From: Streptomyces sp. NBC_01244
GTDB taxonomy: Bacteria; Actinomycetota; Actinomycetes; Streptomycetales; Streptomycetaceae
NCBI RefSeq assembly: GCF_035987325.1
Contig: NZ_CP108488.1
Span: forward strand, 7,812,001-7,876,000
Reading direction: 5' to 3'
DNA: 64,000 nucleotides
Shown in pieces: positions 8,998-17,500 of this stretch. The notes beneath the pieces are model-generated. The model was given only the letters and a program-made list of their open reading frames with translations, searched no databases and had not been told where the DNA came from. The position numbers and the translations under genes are program-made. Position 1 is the first letter of the stretch. The number at the start of each line of letters is the position of its first letter.

Positions 8998-10161
8998 ATG
9001 AGCACGTACCGGGACTTCACGCTCGCCCACCGGGGGGCGGCGCGGGGCACCGTCCTGCGGACCATCGGGACCCGTGAGCGCCGCTCGCACCTGACCGCAC
9101 CGCGCGTTCCGACCGTCGGCATCGACATCGGCGGCACCAAGGTCATGGCCGGGGTCGTCGACGCCGACGGGATCATCCTGGAGAAGATCCGGACCGAGAC
9201 CCCGGACAAGTCCAAGAGCCCCAAGGTGGTCGAGGACACCATCGTCGAGCTGGTCCTCGACCTCTCCGACCGGCACGACGTGCACGCCGTGGGCATCGGC
9301 GCCGCCGGCTGGGTCGACGCCGACCGCTCCCGGGTCCTGTTCGCCCCGCACCTGGCCTGGCGCGACGAACCGCTGCGCGACGCGCTCCAGTCCCGGCTCG
9401 CGGTCCCGGTCATGGTGGACAACGATGCCAACACCGCCGCCTGGGCCGAGTGGCGCTTCGGCGCCGGCCGCGGCGAGGACCACCTCGTCATGATCACCCT
9501 GGGCACCGGGATCGGCGGGGCCATCCTCGAGGGCGGCCAGGTCAAGCGCGGCCGCTACGGGGTCGCCGGCGAGTTCGGCCACATGCAGGTGGTCCCCGGG
9601 GGCCACCGCTGCCCCTGCGGCAACCGCGGCTGCTGGGAGCAGTACAGCTCCGGCAACGCCCTGGTCCGCGAGGCCCGCGAGCTGGCCGCCGCCGACTCCC
9701 CGGTCGCGTACAACCTCATCGCCCGGGTCGGCGGCAACGTCCACGAGATCACCGGGCCGCTCATCACCGAGCTGGCCCGCGAGGGCGACGCCATGTGCGT
9801 CGAGCTGCTCCAGGACATCGGACAGTGGCTCGGCGTCGGCATCGCCAACCTCGCGGCCGCCCTCGACCCCTCCTGCTTCGTCATCGGGGGCGGCGTCAGC
9901 GCCGCCGACGACCTGCTGATCGGCCCCGCCCGCGACGCCTTCCGCCGCCACCTCACCGGCCGCGGCTACCGACCCGAGGCCCGCATCGCCAAGGCCCAGC
10001 TCGGCCCCGAGGCCGGCATGGTCGGCGCCGCCGACCTCTCCCGGCTCGTCGCCCGCCGCTTCCGCCGCGCCACGCGCCGGCGCGTCGAGCGGTACGAGCG
10101 CTACGCGCAGTTCGGCCGGCGCGACACCACCACCGGCCCCGAGGACCAGGAACAGCATTGA
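8998..10161 (+). CDS. ROK family sugar kinase
   Basis: A 387-residue ROK protein, probably a cytoplasmic sugar kinase rather than a repressor because no N-terminal helix-turn-helix is present. The ATP loop GIDIGGTKVMAG lies at about residues 41-52. DNDANTAAWAEW carries the catalytic Asp, and ITLGTGIGGAI and the zinc-binding CPCGNRGCWEQY are also present. It begins 16 bp after the ABC ATPase and completes the uptake operon by phosphorylating the imported sugar (inferred). The stop codon at 10159-10161 lies in the end of an inserted tnpB element, so the last residues and the stop may not be ancestral. Confidence 0.9.
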   Translation: MSTYRDFTLAHRGAARGTVLRTIGTRERRSHLTAPRVPTVGIDIGGTKVMAGVVDADGIILEKIRTETPDKSKSPKVVEDTIVELVLDLSDRHDVHAVGIGAAGWVDADRSRVLFAPHLAWRDEPLRDALQSRLAVPVMVDNDANTAAWAEWRFGAGRGEDHLVMITLGTGIGGAILEGGQVKRGRYGVAGEFGHMQVVPGGHRCPCGNRGCWEQYSSGNALVREARELAAADSPVAYNLIARVGGNVHEITGPLITELAREGDAMCVELLQDIGQWLGVGIANLAAALDPSCFVIGGGVSAADDLLIGPARDAFRRHLTGRGYRPEARIAKAQLGPEAGMVGAADLSRLVARRFRRATRRRVERYERYAQFGRRDTTTGPEDQEQH

Positions 10162-10200
10162 ATCCTCCCCGCCCTAAGGGACGGGGATTCCTGGCTCACG
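10158..10200 (-). ncRNA. OmegaRNA-like 3' hairpin / right end of the tnpB element
   Basis: On the minus strand, directly after the tnpB remnant, is a stem with arms GAATCC...GGATTC enclosing CCCCGTCCC-TTA-GGGCGGGG, followed by AA. Hairpins of this form close the guide-RNA scaffold and mark the right end of many actinobacterial IS200/IS605-type tnpB elements. The bases next to it, from 10157 downward on the minus strand, would be the guide. Assignment rests on resemblance and position; expression is unknown, and the partner protein looks inactive. Confidence 0.45.
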
Positions 10201-11155
10201 TTGGCTGTGGACCTGCGGTCCGTCGGCTCTTACACGATCGGCACCAGCCGGGTTGAGACCAGCCCGGACCAGCATCACGTGGGCGGAGTTCTTGTCCCTG
10301 GGGGACACGGCTCCGCACGCGGTGCAGGTGTATGTGCGTTCTGAGAGAGGTAGTGCGTGCTTGGTTCTCGCTCCGCACTGCGCGCAGTCCATGGTGGTGT
10401 GCGCGGGGTGGACAAGGTGCACGATGCGCCCGTGTTTGCGGGCGCTTCCGTCGTGCCATCATCCGCTGATAGTGGGCGAGCCCGGCCGCAGCCTTCCTGC
10501 CGTGCTCGGCGTGCGGGAGGTCGTGGCCGTCGCTGGTGGTGGTCGCGGTCTCCTTCACGCCCCAGTCGATCCCGATCACCGCGCCTGTCTCCGGAAGATG
10601 CTGGGTTTCGGTGGGGACGACGAAGGACGCGTACCAGTGGCCGAGGCTGTCACGGTAGACCCGCACCGACGACGGGACCGCGGAAAGGTCGCGGGACCAG
10701 ACCACGGTCAGGATGATGCCGCCCGCGAGATGCAGTCGGCCGTCCTTGATACGGAATCCGCGCCGCGTGTAGTTCAGGCTCGGGTCGGCCCTGGCCTTCT
10801 TCTTGAACCTGGGCATTCCCGCCCGCTGCCACATCGGCAACCGGGCCTTGACATCCTTCAAGGCTTTGGCGCGGGACTTCCCGAAGTCGCGTACCAACTG
10901 CTGCTGCGGAACGCTGCTGCCCTCACCCAACCAGGTGTTGTGGTTGCGTGCTTCGGTCAGCATCTTGTCCAGCCGGGCCGGACCGCACTTCTCCTTCTCG
11001 GCCTGGGCCCTTTTCGACCGAGCGGTGCATTCATTCCAGACCCACCGGCACCGCGCCCACTCATCCAACAGCTTGGCGAGCGCGGTCGACGACACACGAA
11101 GCCGGTAGGTGAACCGGGCATGCCCGGTCCCTTCCGTCTCCTGAGATGCCGCCAT
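10174..11155 (-). pseudogene. tnpB: Decayed TnpB (IS200/IS605-type RNA-guided nuclease), internal deletion with frameshift
   Basis: The first 237 or so residues read as a normal TnpB: HARFTYRLRVSSTALAKL, then WVWNEC, the LPMWQRAGMPRFKKK region, and the RuvC-I motif GIDWGVKETATT with its Asp. After YQRMMARRKR (about 10,445) the frame shifts. The following frame continues at RKHGRIVHLVHPAHTTMD with the zinc finger CAQCGAR...CTACGA and the RuvC-III motif RDKNSA, stopping at 10174. Compared with the roughly 400-residue family length, about 75-80 residues are missing, including the RuvC-II Glu, so nuclease activity should be lost. No tnpA is present. The break lies at a 7-bp inverted repeat (10426-10445). 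Confidence 0.88.
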
Positions 11156-11298
11156 GCGATCAACCTAGAACAGCCCACTGACAACGCCAGAAACTGCAGG
11201 TCACGACAGATGCGAAGAGAACGCCGGCACTCCGCGCCTACGATGGAGGGACCCATTCCTCCCCGGGCCGAAGCCCCGAGCATCCTGGAAGAGATCCG

Positions 11299-11889
11299 GT
11301 GACCCCGCCCACCCTGCCCCGCCAGGCCCCGTCCCCCGACGAGCGGCCCGGCGCACCGACCCCCACCGAGGACCGCAAGCACGTGGTGCGGCGCCGCTGG
11401 ATCACCGCGATCATCATCCTGCTGCTGGTCGGCGTCCCGGCGGGCTACCTCGCGGTCTCCGCCCAGCAGAGCCGCCAGAGCGGCCGCGACAAGGCCTCCA
11501 AGGTCGGCGCGGCCAAGGTGCGCCCCGGCTGGCCGTCCAAGGTGCAGCGCAGCATCTACGAGGTGCCGATCCCGCCGAACGCCTGGCGCGTCGGGTTCCT
11601 GGAGACCAACAACTGGCGCACCAGCCGGCTGTACACGCAGTTCGCGGTCGTCCCGGGCGACCTGGACGCCTTCCTGTCCTCCGTCGGCACCAGCCGCGAC
11701 CGGCTGACCCCCGGGTCGTCGATCTCCGCGCACGACACCGAGGTCGCCGGCTGGAGCTGGACGCCCGAGATCAAGTGGCTCGGGACCACCCTCGAAGCGG
11801 ACGACCCGCGGCCCACCCGGGACATCACCGTCGACCTCACGGACCCCCGCGTCTCCAAGGTGTACGTGGTCTCCACGACGGTCCCGTAG
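11299..11889 (+). CDS. Hypothetical single-pass membrane protein
   Basis: A 196-residue protein of a type common in Streptomyces, without an assigned function. Residues 1-35 are charged and Pro-rich (cytoplasmic). One membrane helix, ITAIIILLLVGVPAGYLAV, spans about 37-55, and the rest is predicted to be extracellular with IYEVPIPPNAWRVGFLETNN and several short beta-like stretches. The start is a GTG at 11299 after a GAAGAG-like site. A TACGAT sequence about 45 bp upstream resembles a -10 box. The neighbours give no clear clue. Confidence 0.75.
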   Translation: MTPPTLPRQAPSPDERPGAPTPTEDRKHVVRRRWITAIIILLLVGVPAGYLAVSAQQSRQSGRDKASKVGAAKVRPGWPSKVQRSIYEVPIPPNAWRVGFLETNNWRTSRLYTQFAVVPGDLDAFLSSVGTSRDRLTPGSSISAHDTEVAGWSWTPEIKWLGTTLEADDPRPTRDITVDLTDPRVSKVYVVSTTVP

Positions 11890-11908
11890 CCGGCACCGCG
11901 CGCCGCCT

Positions 11909-11956
11909 CCTCACGGATGCTGCCCCTCACGGATGCCGTCCCTCACGGATACGGTG
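11909..11956 (+). repeat. 16-bp tandem repeat, three units, just upstream of the tRNA
   Basis: Each unit begins CCTCACGGAT (11909, 11925, 11941) and has a diverged 6-base tail. The array ends 11 bases before the tRNA-Trp start, so it could affect tRNA transcription or be a replication-slippage product. Confidence 0.8.
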
Positions 11957-11967
11957 GTGCCGGGGGC

Positions 11968-12042
11968 GGAGCCGTAGCGCAGAGGTCGTCGCGCGCGGTC
12001 TCCAACATCGCGAGGACGCCGGTTCGAATCCGGTCGGCTCCG
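11968..12042 (+). tRNA. tRNA-Trp (anticodon CCA), non-canonical fold
   Basis: 75 bases that fold as a cloverleaf. The acceptor stem pairs 11968-11974 with 12035-12041 (7 perfect pairs). The D stem is GCGC/GCGC with a 10-base loop. The anticodon stem GCGGT/ATCGC has one G-U pair, and its loop CTCCAAC carries CCA at 12002-12004. The T arm is GCCGG-TTCGAAT-CCGGT, and the discriminator is G. Two oddities: the D and anticodon stems are contiguous, with no base 26, and the variable loop has 6 bases. The 3' CCA is not encoded, as is often the case in this genus. The identity differs from the usual streptomycete tRNA-Trp body, so this may be a second, specialised copy. Confidence 0.75.
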
Positions 12043-12085
12043 CCTTCCCGCCCTGTCGGGCCCACCGCGGGGCTAGCCTTCGATC

Positions 12086-12718
12086 ATGAAGCTCACCAAG
12101 CGGCTGCACTCCTGCGTCCAGCTGGAGAAGGACGGGCTCGTGCTCGTCATCGACCCGGGCGCCTTCAGCGAAGCGGACGCCGGCCTCGGCGCCGACGCCC
12201 TGCTCGTCACCCACGAGCACCCCGACCACTTCGAGGAGGGCCGGCTGCGCGCCGCCCTCGACGCCAACCCGGCGGCGGGGCTGTGGACCCTGCGCAGCGT
12301 CGCGGAGAAGCTCGCCCCCGCCTATCCGGGCCGCGTCCACACCGTGGGCCACGGGGACACCTTCACCGCGGCCGGCTTCGAGGTCCAGGTGCACGGCGAG
12401 CTGCACGCCGTGATCCATCCGGACATGCCGCGGGTCACCAACGTCGGCTACCTGGTCGACGGCTCGCTCTTCCACCCCGGGGACGCGCTGACCGTGCCGG
12501 ACGCCCCCGTGGACACGCTGATGCTCCCCGTGCACGCCCCGTGGAACAAGATCGGCGAGGTCGTCGACTACGTCCGCGCGGTCAAGCCGCGCGTGGCCAT
12601 CGACATCCACGACGCCTACCTGGCGGACATCGCCCGCCCGATCTACGACTTCACCCTGAACGCCCTCGGCGGCTCCCCGCACACCCGACTCACCGCCGGG
12701 GACACGGCCGACCTTTGA
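12086..12718 (+). CDS. MBL fold metallo-hydrolase (UlaG-like)
   Basis: A 210-residue metallo-beta-lactamase-fold hydrolase of the short, UlaG-like type. The metal motif THEHPDH lies at residues 42-48. Later ligands are expected in the GELHAVIHPD and HAPWNKIGE regions and in DIHDAYLADIARP near the end. The substrate is unknown; family members hydrolyse phosphodiester, thioester or lactone bonds. It lies between the tRNA and xth, ending 30 bp before the xth start in the same direction, so it is probably co-transcribed with xth. Confidence 0.87.
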   Translation: MKLTKRLHSCVQLEKDGLVLVIDPGAFSEADAGLGADALLVTHEHPDHFEEGRLRAALDANPAAGLWTLRSVAEKLAPAYPGRVHTVGHGDTFTAAGFEVQVHGELHAVIHPDMPRVTNVGYLVDGSLFHPGDALTVPDAPVDTLMLPVHAPWNKIGEVVDYVRAVKPRVAIDIHDAYLADIARPIYDFTLNALGGSPHTRLTAGDTADL

Positions 12719-12748
12719 CTGTCGGTGCCGGGCGGTAGGTTGGACGGC

Positions 12749-13528
12749 ATGCGTATCGCCACGTTCAACGTCAACTCGATCACCGCCCGGCTGCCGCGCC
12801 TGCTGGCCTGGCTGGAGTCCTCCGGCACGGATGTCGTGTGCATCCAGGAGACCAAGTGCTCCGCGGAGCAGTTCCCGTACGAGGAGCTGCGCGCGCTGGG
12901 CTACGAGTCGGCCGTCAATGCCACAGGGCGGTGGAACGGCGTGGCCCTGCTTTCCAAGGTGGGCCTGGAGGACGTGGTCGTGGGGCTGCCCGGCGGGCCC
13001 GACTACGAGGGGGTCCAGGAGCCCCGCGCCATCTCCGCCACCTGCGGCGGGGTGCGCGTCTGGTCGGTGTACGTGCCCAACGGGCGCGAGGTCGAGCACG
13101 ACCACTACGGCTACAAGCTGGACTGGTTCCGGTCCCTGTCCGCCGCCATCGCGGAAGACGCGGCGGGGGAGCGCCCGTTCGCGGTGCTCGGCGACTTCAA
13201 TGTGGCCCCGACCGACGAGGACGTCTACGACCCGGCGGTCTTCGAGGGCCTCACGCACGTCACCCCGGCCGAGCGGGCCGCCCTGGAGCAGCTGCGGGCG
13301 GCCGGGCTCTCGGACGTCTTCCCGCGCGCGCTCAAGTACGACCGGCCGTACACCTTCTGGGACTACCGGATGCTGGCCTTCCCGAAGAACAGGGGCATGC
13401 GCATCGACCTGGTCTACGGGAACGAGGCCTTCGCCAAGGCCGTCACCGACTCCTACGTGGACCGCGAGGAGCGCAAGGGCAAGGGCGCCTCCGACCACGC
13501 GCCGGTCGTCGTCGACCTGGACCTTTAG
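12749..13528 (+). CDS. xth: Exodeoxyribonuclease III
   Basis: A 259-residue AP endonuclease/3'-5' exonuclease for base-excision repair. Family motifs run in order: MRIATFNVNSI at the start, CIQETKC with the metal-binding Glu near residue 34, the Tyr in VWSVYVPNGR, GDFNVAP with the catalytic Asp and Asn, and the C-terminal SDHAPVV with the catalytic Asp-His. The ATG at 12749 begins exactly at the conserved N-terminus; a GTG 24 bp upstream would add residues the family lacks. A DUF6278-like gene follows, as in other streptomycetes. Confidence 0.95.
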   Translation: MRIATFNVNSITARLPRLLAWLESSGTDVVCIQETKCSAEQFPYEELRALGYESAVNATGRWNGVALLSKVGLEDVVVGLPGGPDYEGVQEPRAISATCGGVRVWSVYVPNGREVEHDHYGYKLDWFRSLSAAIAEDAAGERPFAVLGDFNVAPTDEDVYDPAVFEGLTHVTPAERAALEQLRAAGLSDVFPRALKYDRPYTFWDYRMLAFPKNRGMRIDLVYGNEAFAKAVTDSYVDREERKGKGASDHAPVVVDLDL

Positions 13529-13598
13529 CGGCCCCCGATCTGTCACAGTCCGCGCGCGTCCTGTCGCCCGTCGCGGATCCTGGTGTCAGGCTGGGCTC

Positions 13599-14039
13599 AT
13601 GAACATCCCTTTCCTGGCCAACTGGATCAATCGACACGAAACGGAACCGGGTGCGGGACTCGCCGCGGCCCTCGCGGACGATCCCGAGGGCATCAACGAG
13701 ATGTTCGCGGAATGCGAGATGCTGCGCGCCCACGCGCGCTCGGCCGGGCTCGAACTCGACGAGAGCCCGCGCTCGTTGGAGGAGATCGACCAGCTGATGC
13801 CGCGCTGGCGCCGGGATCCGGAGATCACCCCGTGGCTGGGCAACGACGCGGGCTTCTACCTCGGGACCGTGATCATCCGTTCCGTTCCGGGCGCCGCCTG
13901 GCAGGTGTGGCCCAACGGCCAGCCCATGATCCGGCTGGCCTCGGGCCGCGAGCTGAACGTGGTCGAGTCGGGGGTCTCCTGGGCGATGACGGGATCTCCC
14001 GAGCTCAGTCAGGCCTACGCCGAAGCCTCGGAAGGCTGA
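13599..14039 (+). CDS. DUF6278-like protein
   Basis: A 146-residue acidic cytoplasmic protein of unknown function. From memory it matches a family widely conserved beside xth in Streptomyces (DUF6278). Visible traits are INRHETEPG near the start, an Asp/Glu-rich middle DQLMPRWRRDPEITPWLGND, and the stretch YLGTVIIRSVPGAAWQVWP. It has no membrane segment and no catalytic motif that I recognise. It starts 70 bp after xth and may share its transcript. Confidence 0.78.
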   Translation: MNIPFLANWINRHETEPGAGLAAALADDPEGINEMFAECEMLRAHARSAGLELDESPRSLEEIDQLMPRWRRDPEITPWLGNDAGFYLGTVIIRSVPGAAWQVWPNGQPMIRLASGRELNVVESGVSWAMTGSPELSQAYAEASEG

Positions 14040-14165
14040 GATGGCCACGTAAGGCTGACCTCGCGTGCCTTTATGCGGCTTTTAGGCGTGTCGCGGTGAA
14101 GTGCCCTTCCGCGGCTGGATAGTTTGCGCTGACCTCGACACACCGACAAGTGGGCAGGGCAGCGT

Positions 14166-14909
<744 letters not shown>

Positions 14910-14920
14910 GGGGCGGCCCG

Positions 14921-15898
14921 ATGAGACAGCTTCCGACGAACGCCCCGCGTACGCGGCGGGAAGCCCCGCGCACCCGGGTGCGAGCCCCCCGGGCCCGGGT
15001 CCTGCCCGCCCTCGCCGCCGCCCTCGTCCTGCTGGGCGCCCTGGCCGGCTGCGGCAAGTCCGGCAGCCCGCCGGTCAAGGGACCGCAGCCCGAGGACCTG
15101 CCCGTCTACCAGGTCAGGGCCGGCTTCCAGCTGCCGGACTCCCCGACCTGGGAGAAGGCCAAGAAGCGCGGCCACCTCGTGGTCGGCGCCAAGGAGGACC
15201 AGCCGTACATGGGGGAGAAGGACCCCGCGAGCGGCCGCTACTCCGGCTTCGACATCGAGATCGCCAAGATGATGTCCGCCTCGCTCGGCTTCGACCCCAA
15301 GACCGTGGAGTTCAAGACCATCGCCTCCGCCAACCGCGAGACGGCCCTGCAGAACGGCCAGATCGACTACTACGTCGGCACCTACACGATCAACGACAAC
15401 CGCAAGAAGCAGGTCGGCTTCGCCGGCCCCTACTTCATGGCCGGCCAGTCCCTGCTGGTGCGCAAGGGGGAGACCGAGATCAAGGGCCCCGAGGACCTCG
15501 ACGGCAAGAAGGTCTGCTCGGCCGCCGGCTCCACCCCCTACCAGCGGCTCCAGAAGGAGTTCCCGCGGGCCGTCCTCGTCGCCTACGACACGTACTCGGT
15601 CTGCGTGGACAACCTGCTGACCTACCAGGTCGACGCCGTCTCCACCGACGACTCCATCCTCCTCGGCTACGCGGCCAAGGTCCCCGAGGAGCTCAAGGTG
15701 GTCGGCAAGCCCTTCTCCGAGGAGCCCTACGGCATCGGCGTCCCGCGCTCCGACAACGCGCTGCGCTTCGCGCTCGACGACGCCCTCGCCGCGAACGAGA
15801 AGAACGGCAACTGGAAGAAGGCCTACGAGGCCACGCTCGGACTCTCCGGCCAACCCGCCCCGACACCGCCCGCCATCGACCGCTACCCGGCGAGCTGA
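14921..15898 (+). CDS. gluB: Glutamate-type ABC transporter substrate-binding lipoprotein
   Basis: A 325-residue extracellular solute-binding protein of family 3. An unusually long Arg-rich lead (about 25 residues) precedes the hydrophobic core and the lipobox LAGC near residue 45. The mature domain begins with the typical HLVVGAKEDQPYMG and continues with YSGFDIEIAKMM, YVGTYTINDNRKKQVGFAG and LDGKKVCSAAGSTP. It binds the amino acid and passes it to GluC/GluD. The ATG at 14921 is preceded by GAGGGG. Confidence 0.92.
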   Translation: MRQLPTNAPRTRREAPRTRVRAPRARVLPALAAALVLLGALAGCGKSGSPPVKGPQPEDLPVYQVRAGFQLPDSPTWEKAKKRGHLVVGAKEDQPYMGEKDPASGRYSGFDIEIAKMMSASLGFDPKTVEFKTIASANRETALQNGQIDYYVGTYTINDNRKKQVGFAGPYFMAGQSLLVRKGETEIKGPEDLDGKKVCSAAGSTPYQRLQKEFPRAVLVAYDTYSVCVDNLLTYQVDAVSTDDSILLGYAAKVPEELKVVGKPFSEEPYGIGVPRSDNALRFALDDALAANEKNGNWKKAYEATLGLSGQPAPTPPAIDRYPAS

Positions 15899-15915
15899 GG
15901 GGAGAGCGCAGCGCC

Positions 15916-16560
15916 ATGGACGTACTCACCGAAAACTTCTCGCTCTACGGGAAGGGCTTCCTCGGCACCGTGGAACTCACGGTCTACGCCTCCCTCCTGG
16001 CCCTGGTCCTCGGCTTCCTGATGGCCTCCTTCCGCGTCGCCCCCGTCGGCTCCTTCCGGGTCTTCGGCACCGTCTGGGTGACCATCCTGCGCAACACCCC
16101 GCTCACCCTGCTCTTCTTCGCCGTCCTGCTCGGCCTGCCGCGCTTCGGCCTGGTCCTGCCCTTCGAGCTCTTCGCGGTGCTGGCCCTGGGCTGCTACACC
16201 TCGGCCTTCGTCTGCGAGGCCCTGCGCTCCGGCATCAACACCGTGCCCAAGGGCCAGGGCGAGGCGGCCCGCAGCCTCGGCATGTCCTTCGGGCAGACCC
16301 TGGGCACCGTCGTGCTGCCGCAGGCCTTCCGGTCCGTCATCCCGCCCATCGGCTCCACGCTGATCGCGCTCGCCAAGAACTCGGCGATCGCCGGGGCCTT
16401 CAGCGTCACCGAGCTGCTGGGCACGTACAAGACCCTCAACGAGCTGGGCTACAGCATCATCTGGACCTTCGTCTGGATCGCGGTGGGCTACCTGATCATC
16501 ACCCTGTCCATCAGCGCGCTGTTCAACGTGCTCGAAAAGCGCTACGGAGTCGCCCGATGA
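15916..16560 (+). CDS. gluC: Glutamate-type ABC transporter permease
   Basis: A 214-residue inner-membrane permease with about five helices in the HisM/GlnP class. It has the early GFLGTVELTVYASLLALVLG and the ATPase-contact EAA loop EAARSLGMSFGQTLGTVVLP. The start at 15916 follows a GGGGAGAGC ribosome site 17 bp after gluB. Its stop overlaps the gluD start (ATGA), so the two permeases are translated together and form the heterodimeric pore. Confidence 0.92.
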   Translation: MDVLTENFSLYGKGFLGTVELTVYASLLALVLGFLMASFRVAPVGSFRVFGTVWVTILRNTPLTLLFFAVLLGLPRFGLVLPFELFAVLALGCYTSAFVCEALRSGINTVPKGQGEAARSLGMSFGQTLGTVVLPQAFRSVIPPIGSTLIALAKNSAIAGAFSVTELLGTYKTLNELGYSIIWTFVWIAVGYLIITLSISALFNVLEKRYGVAR

Positions 16561-17444
16561 CCGCGCACGCGCTCCACGGTGACCTGGAGTCCACCGCCCT
16601 CTACGATCTGCCGGGCCCGCGCGCCCAGCGCCGCCACTTCTTCTACGGGATCGCCTCGACGGCCGTCATCCTCGCTCTGCTCGGCTGGCTGCTCTACCTG
16701 CTCTTCGACACGAACCAGTTCACCGCCGCCAAATGGAGCCCCTTCACCTACAAGGGCATCCAGGAGCTGCTGCTCAAGGGCCTGTGGAACACCCTCAAGG
16801 CCTTCGCCTACGCCTCGGTGCTCTCGCTCCTGCTCGGCGCGGTGCTCGCCACGGGCCGGCTCTCGGTGCACCGGCCGGTGCGCTGGTTGTCCACGCTGTG
16901 CGTGGAGTTCTTCCGGGCCATGCCGGTGCTGGTGATGATCTTCTTCATCTTCGTCGCGCTCAAGGTCCAGCCGCTGCCCGCGCTGGTCGCCGGACTGACC
17001 CTGTACAACGGCTCGGTGCTGGCCGAGGTCTTCCGGACGGGCATCAACTCGGTGGAGAAGGGCCAGCGCGAGGCCGCGTACGCCCTGGGCATGCGCAAGA
17101 CCCAGGTGATGAGCTACATCCTGGCCCCGCAGGGGGTCCGGGCGATGCTGCCCACGATCATCAGCCAGCTCGTGGTCGCACTGAAGGACACCTCGCTCGG
17201 CTACCTGATCACCTACGAGGAGTTCCTGCACGCGGGCAAGCTGATCGCCTCCAACCTCGACTACGACCTGCCCTTCATCCCGGTCGTGATGATCATCTCG
17301 CCGATCTACATCGGGATGTGCATGCTCCTGTCCTGGTTCGCCACCTGGGTGGCCCGGCGCGAGCGCCGCAACCCCAAGACGAAGGCGGTCGACATCGACA
17401 TCGACGTGGCCGACCCCGGAACGGCGCTGCCGGGCCGGATCTGA
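16557..17444 (+). CDS. gluD: Glutamate-type ABC transporter permease
   Basis: A 295-residue inner-membrane permease, longer than GluC because of a cytoplasmic N-terminal tail (about 45 residues) and a charged C-terminal tail. Family marks are LLKGLWNTLKAFAYAS, EFFRAMPVLVMIFFIF and the EAA loop EAAYALGMRKTQVMSYILAP. The ATG overlaps the gluC stop. It is the last gene of the operon; a convergent secreted hydrolase follows after 56 bp. Confidence 0.92.
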   Translation: MTAHALHGDLESTALYDLPGPRAQRRHFFYGIASTAVILALLGWLLYLLFDTNQFTAAKWSPFTYKGIQELLLKGLWNTLKAFAYASVLSLLLGAVLATGRLSVHRPVRWLSTLCVEFFRAMPVLVMIFFIFVALKVQPLPALVAGLTLYNGSVLAEVFRTGINSVEKGQREAAYALGMRKTQVMSYILAPQGVRAMLPTIISQLVVALKDTSLGYLITYEEFLHAGKLIASNLDYDLPFIPVVMIISPIYIGMCMLLSWFATWVARRERRNPKTKAVDIDIDVADPGTALPGRI

Positions 17445-17500
17445 CCCGCGGGGCGAAAGGCCCCCCCCAGAGCCACACCCGGCCCGGCAGCAGCCGCGGA

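Noticed and set aside
10174..10422. Separate small zinc-finger gene on the minus strand
   Set aside because: It is the displaced 3' part of the frameshifted tnpB, not an independent gene.
17450..17464. Hairpin between gluD and the S15-type hydrolase as a terminator
   Set aside because: Only five pairs with a five-base loop before a run of C; too weak to call.
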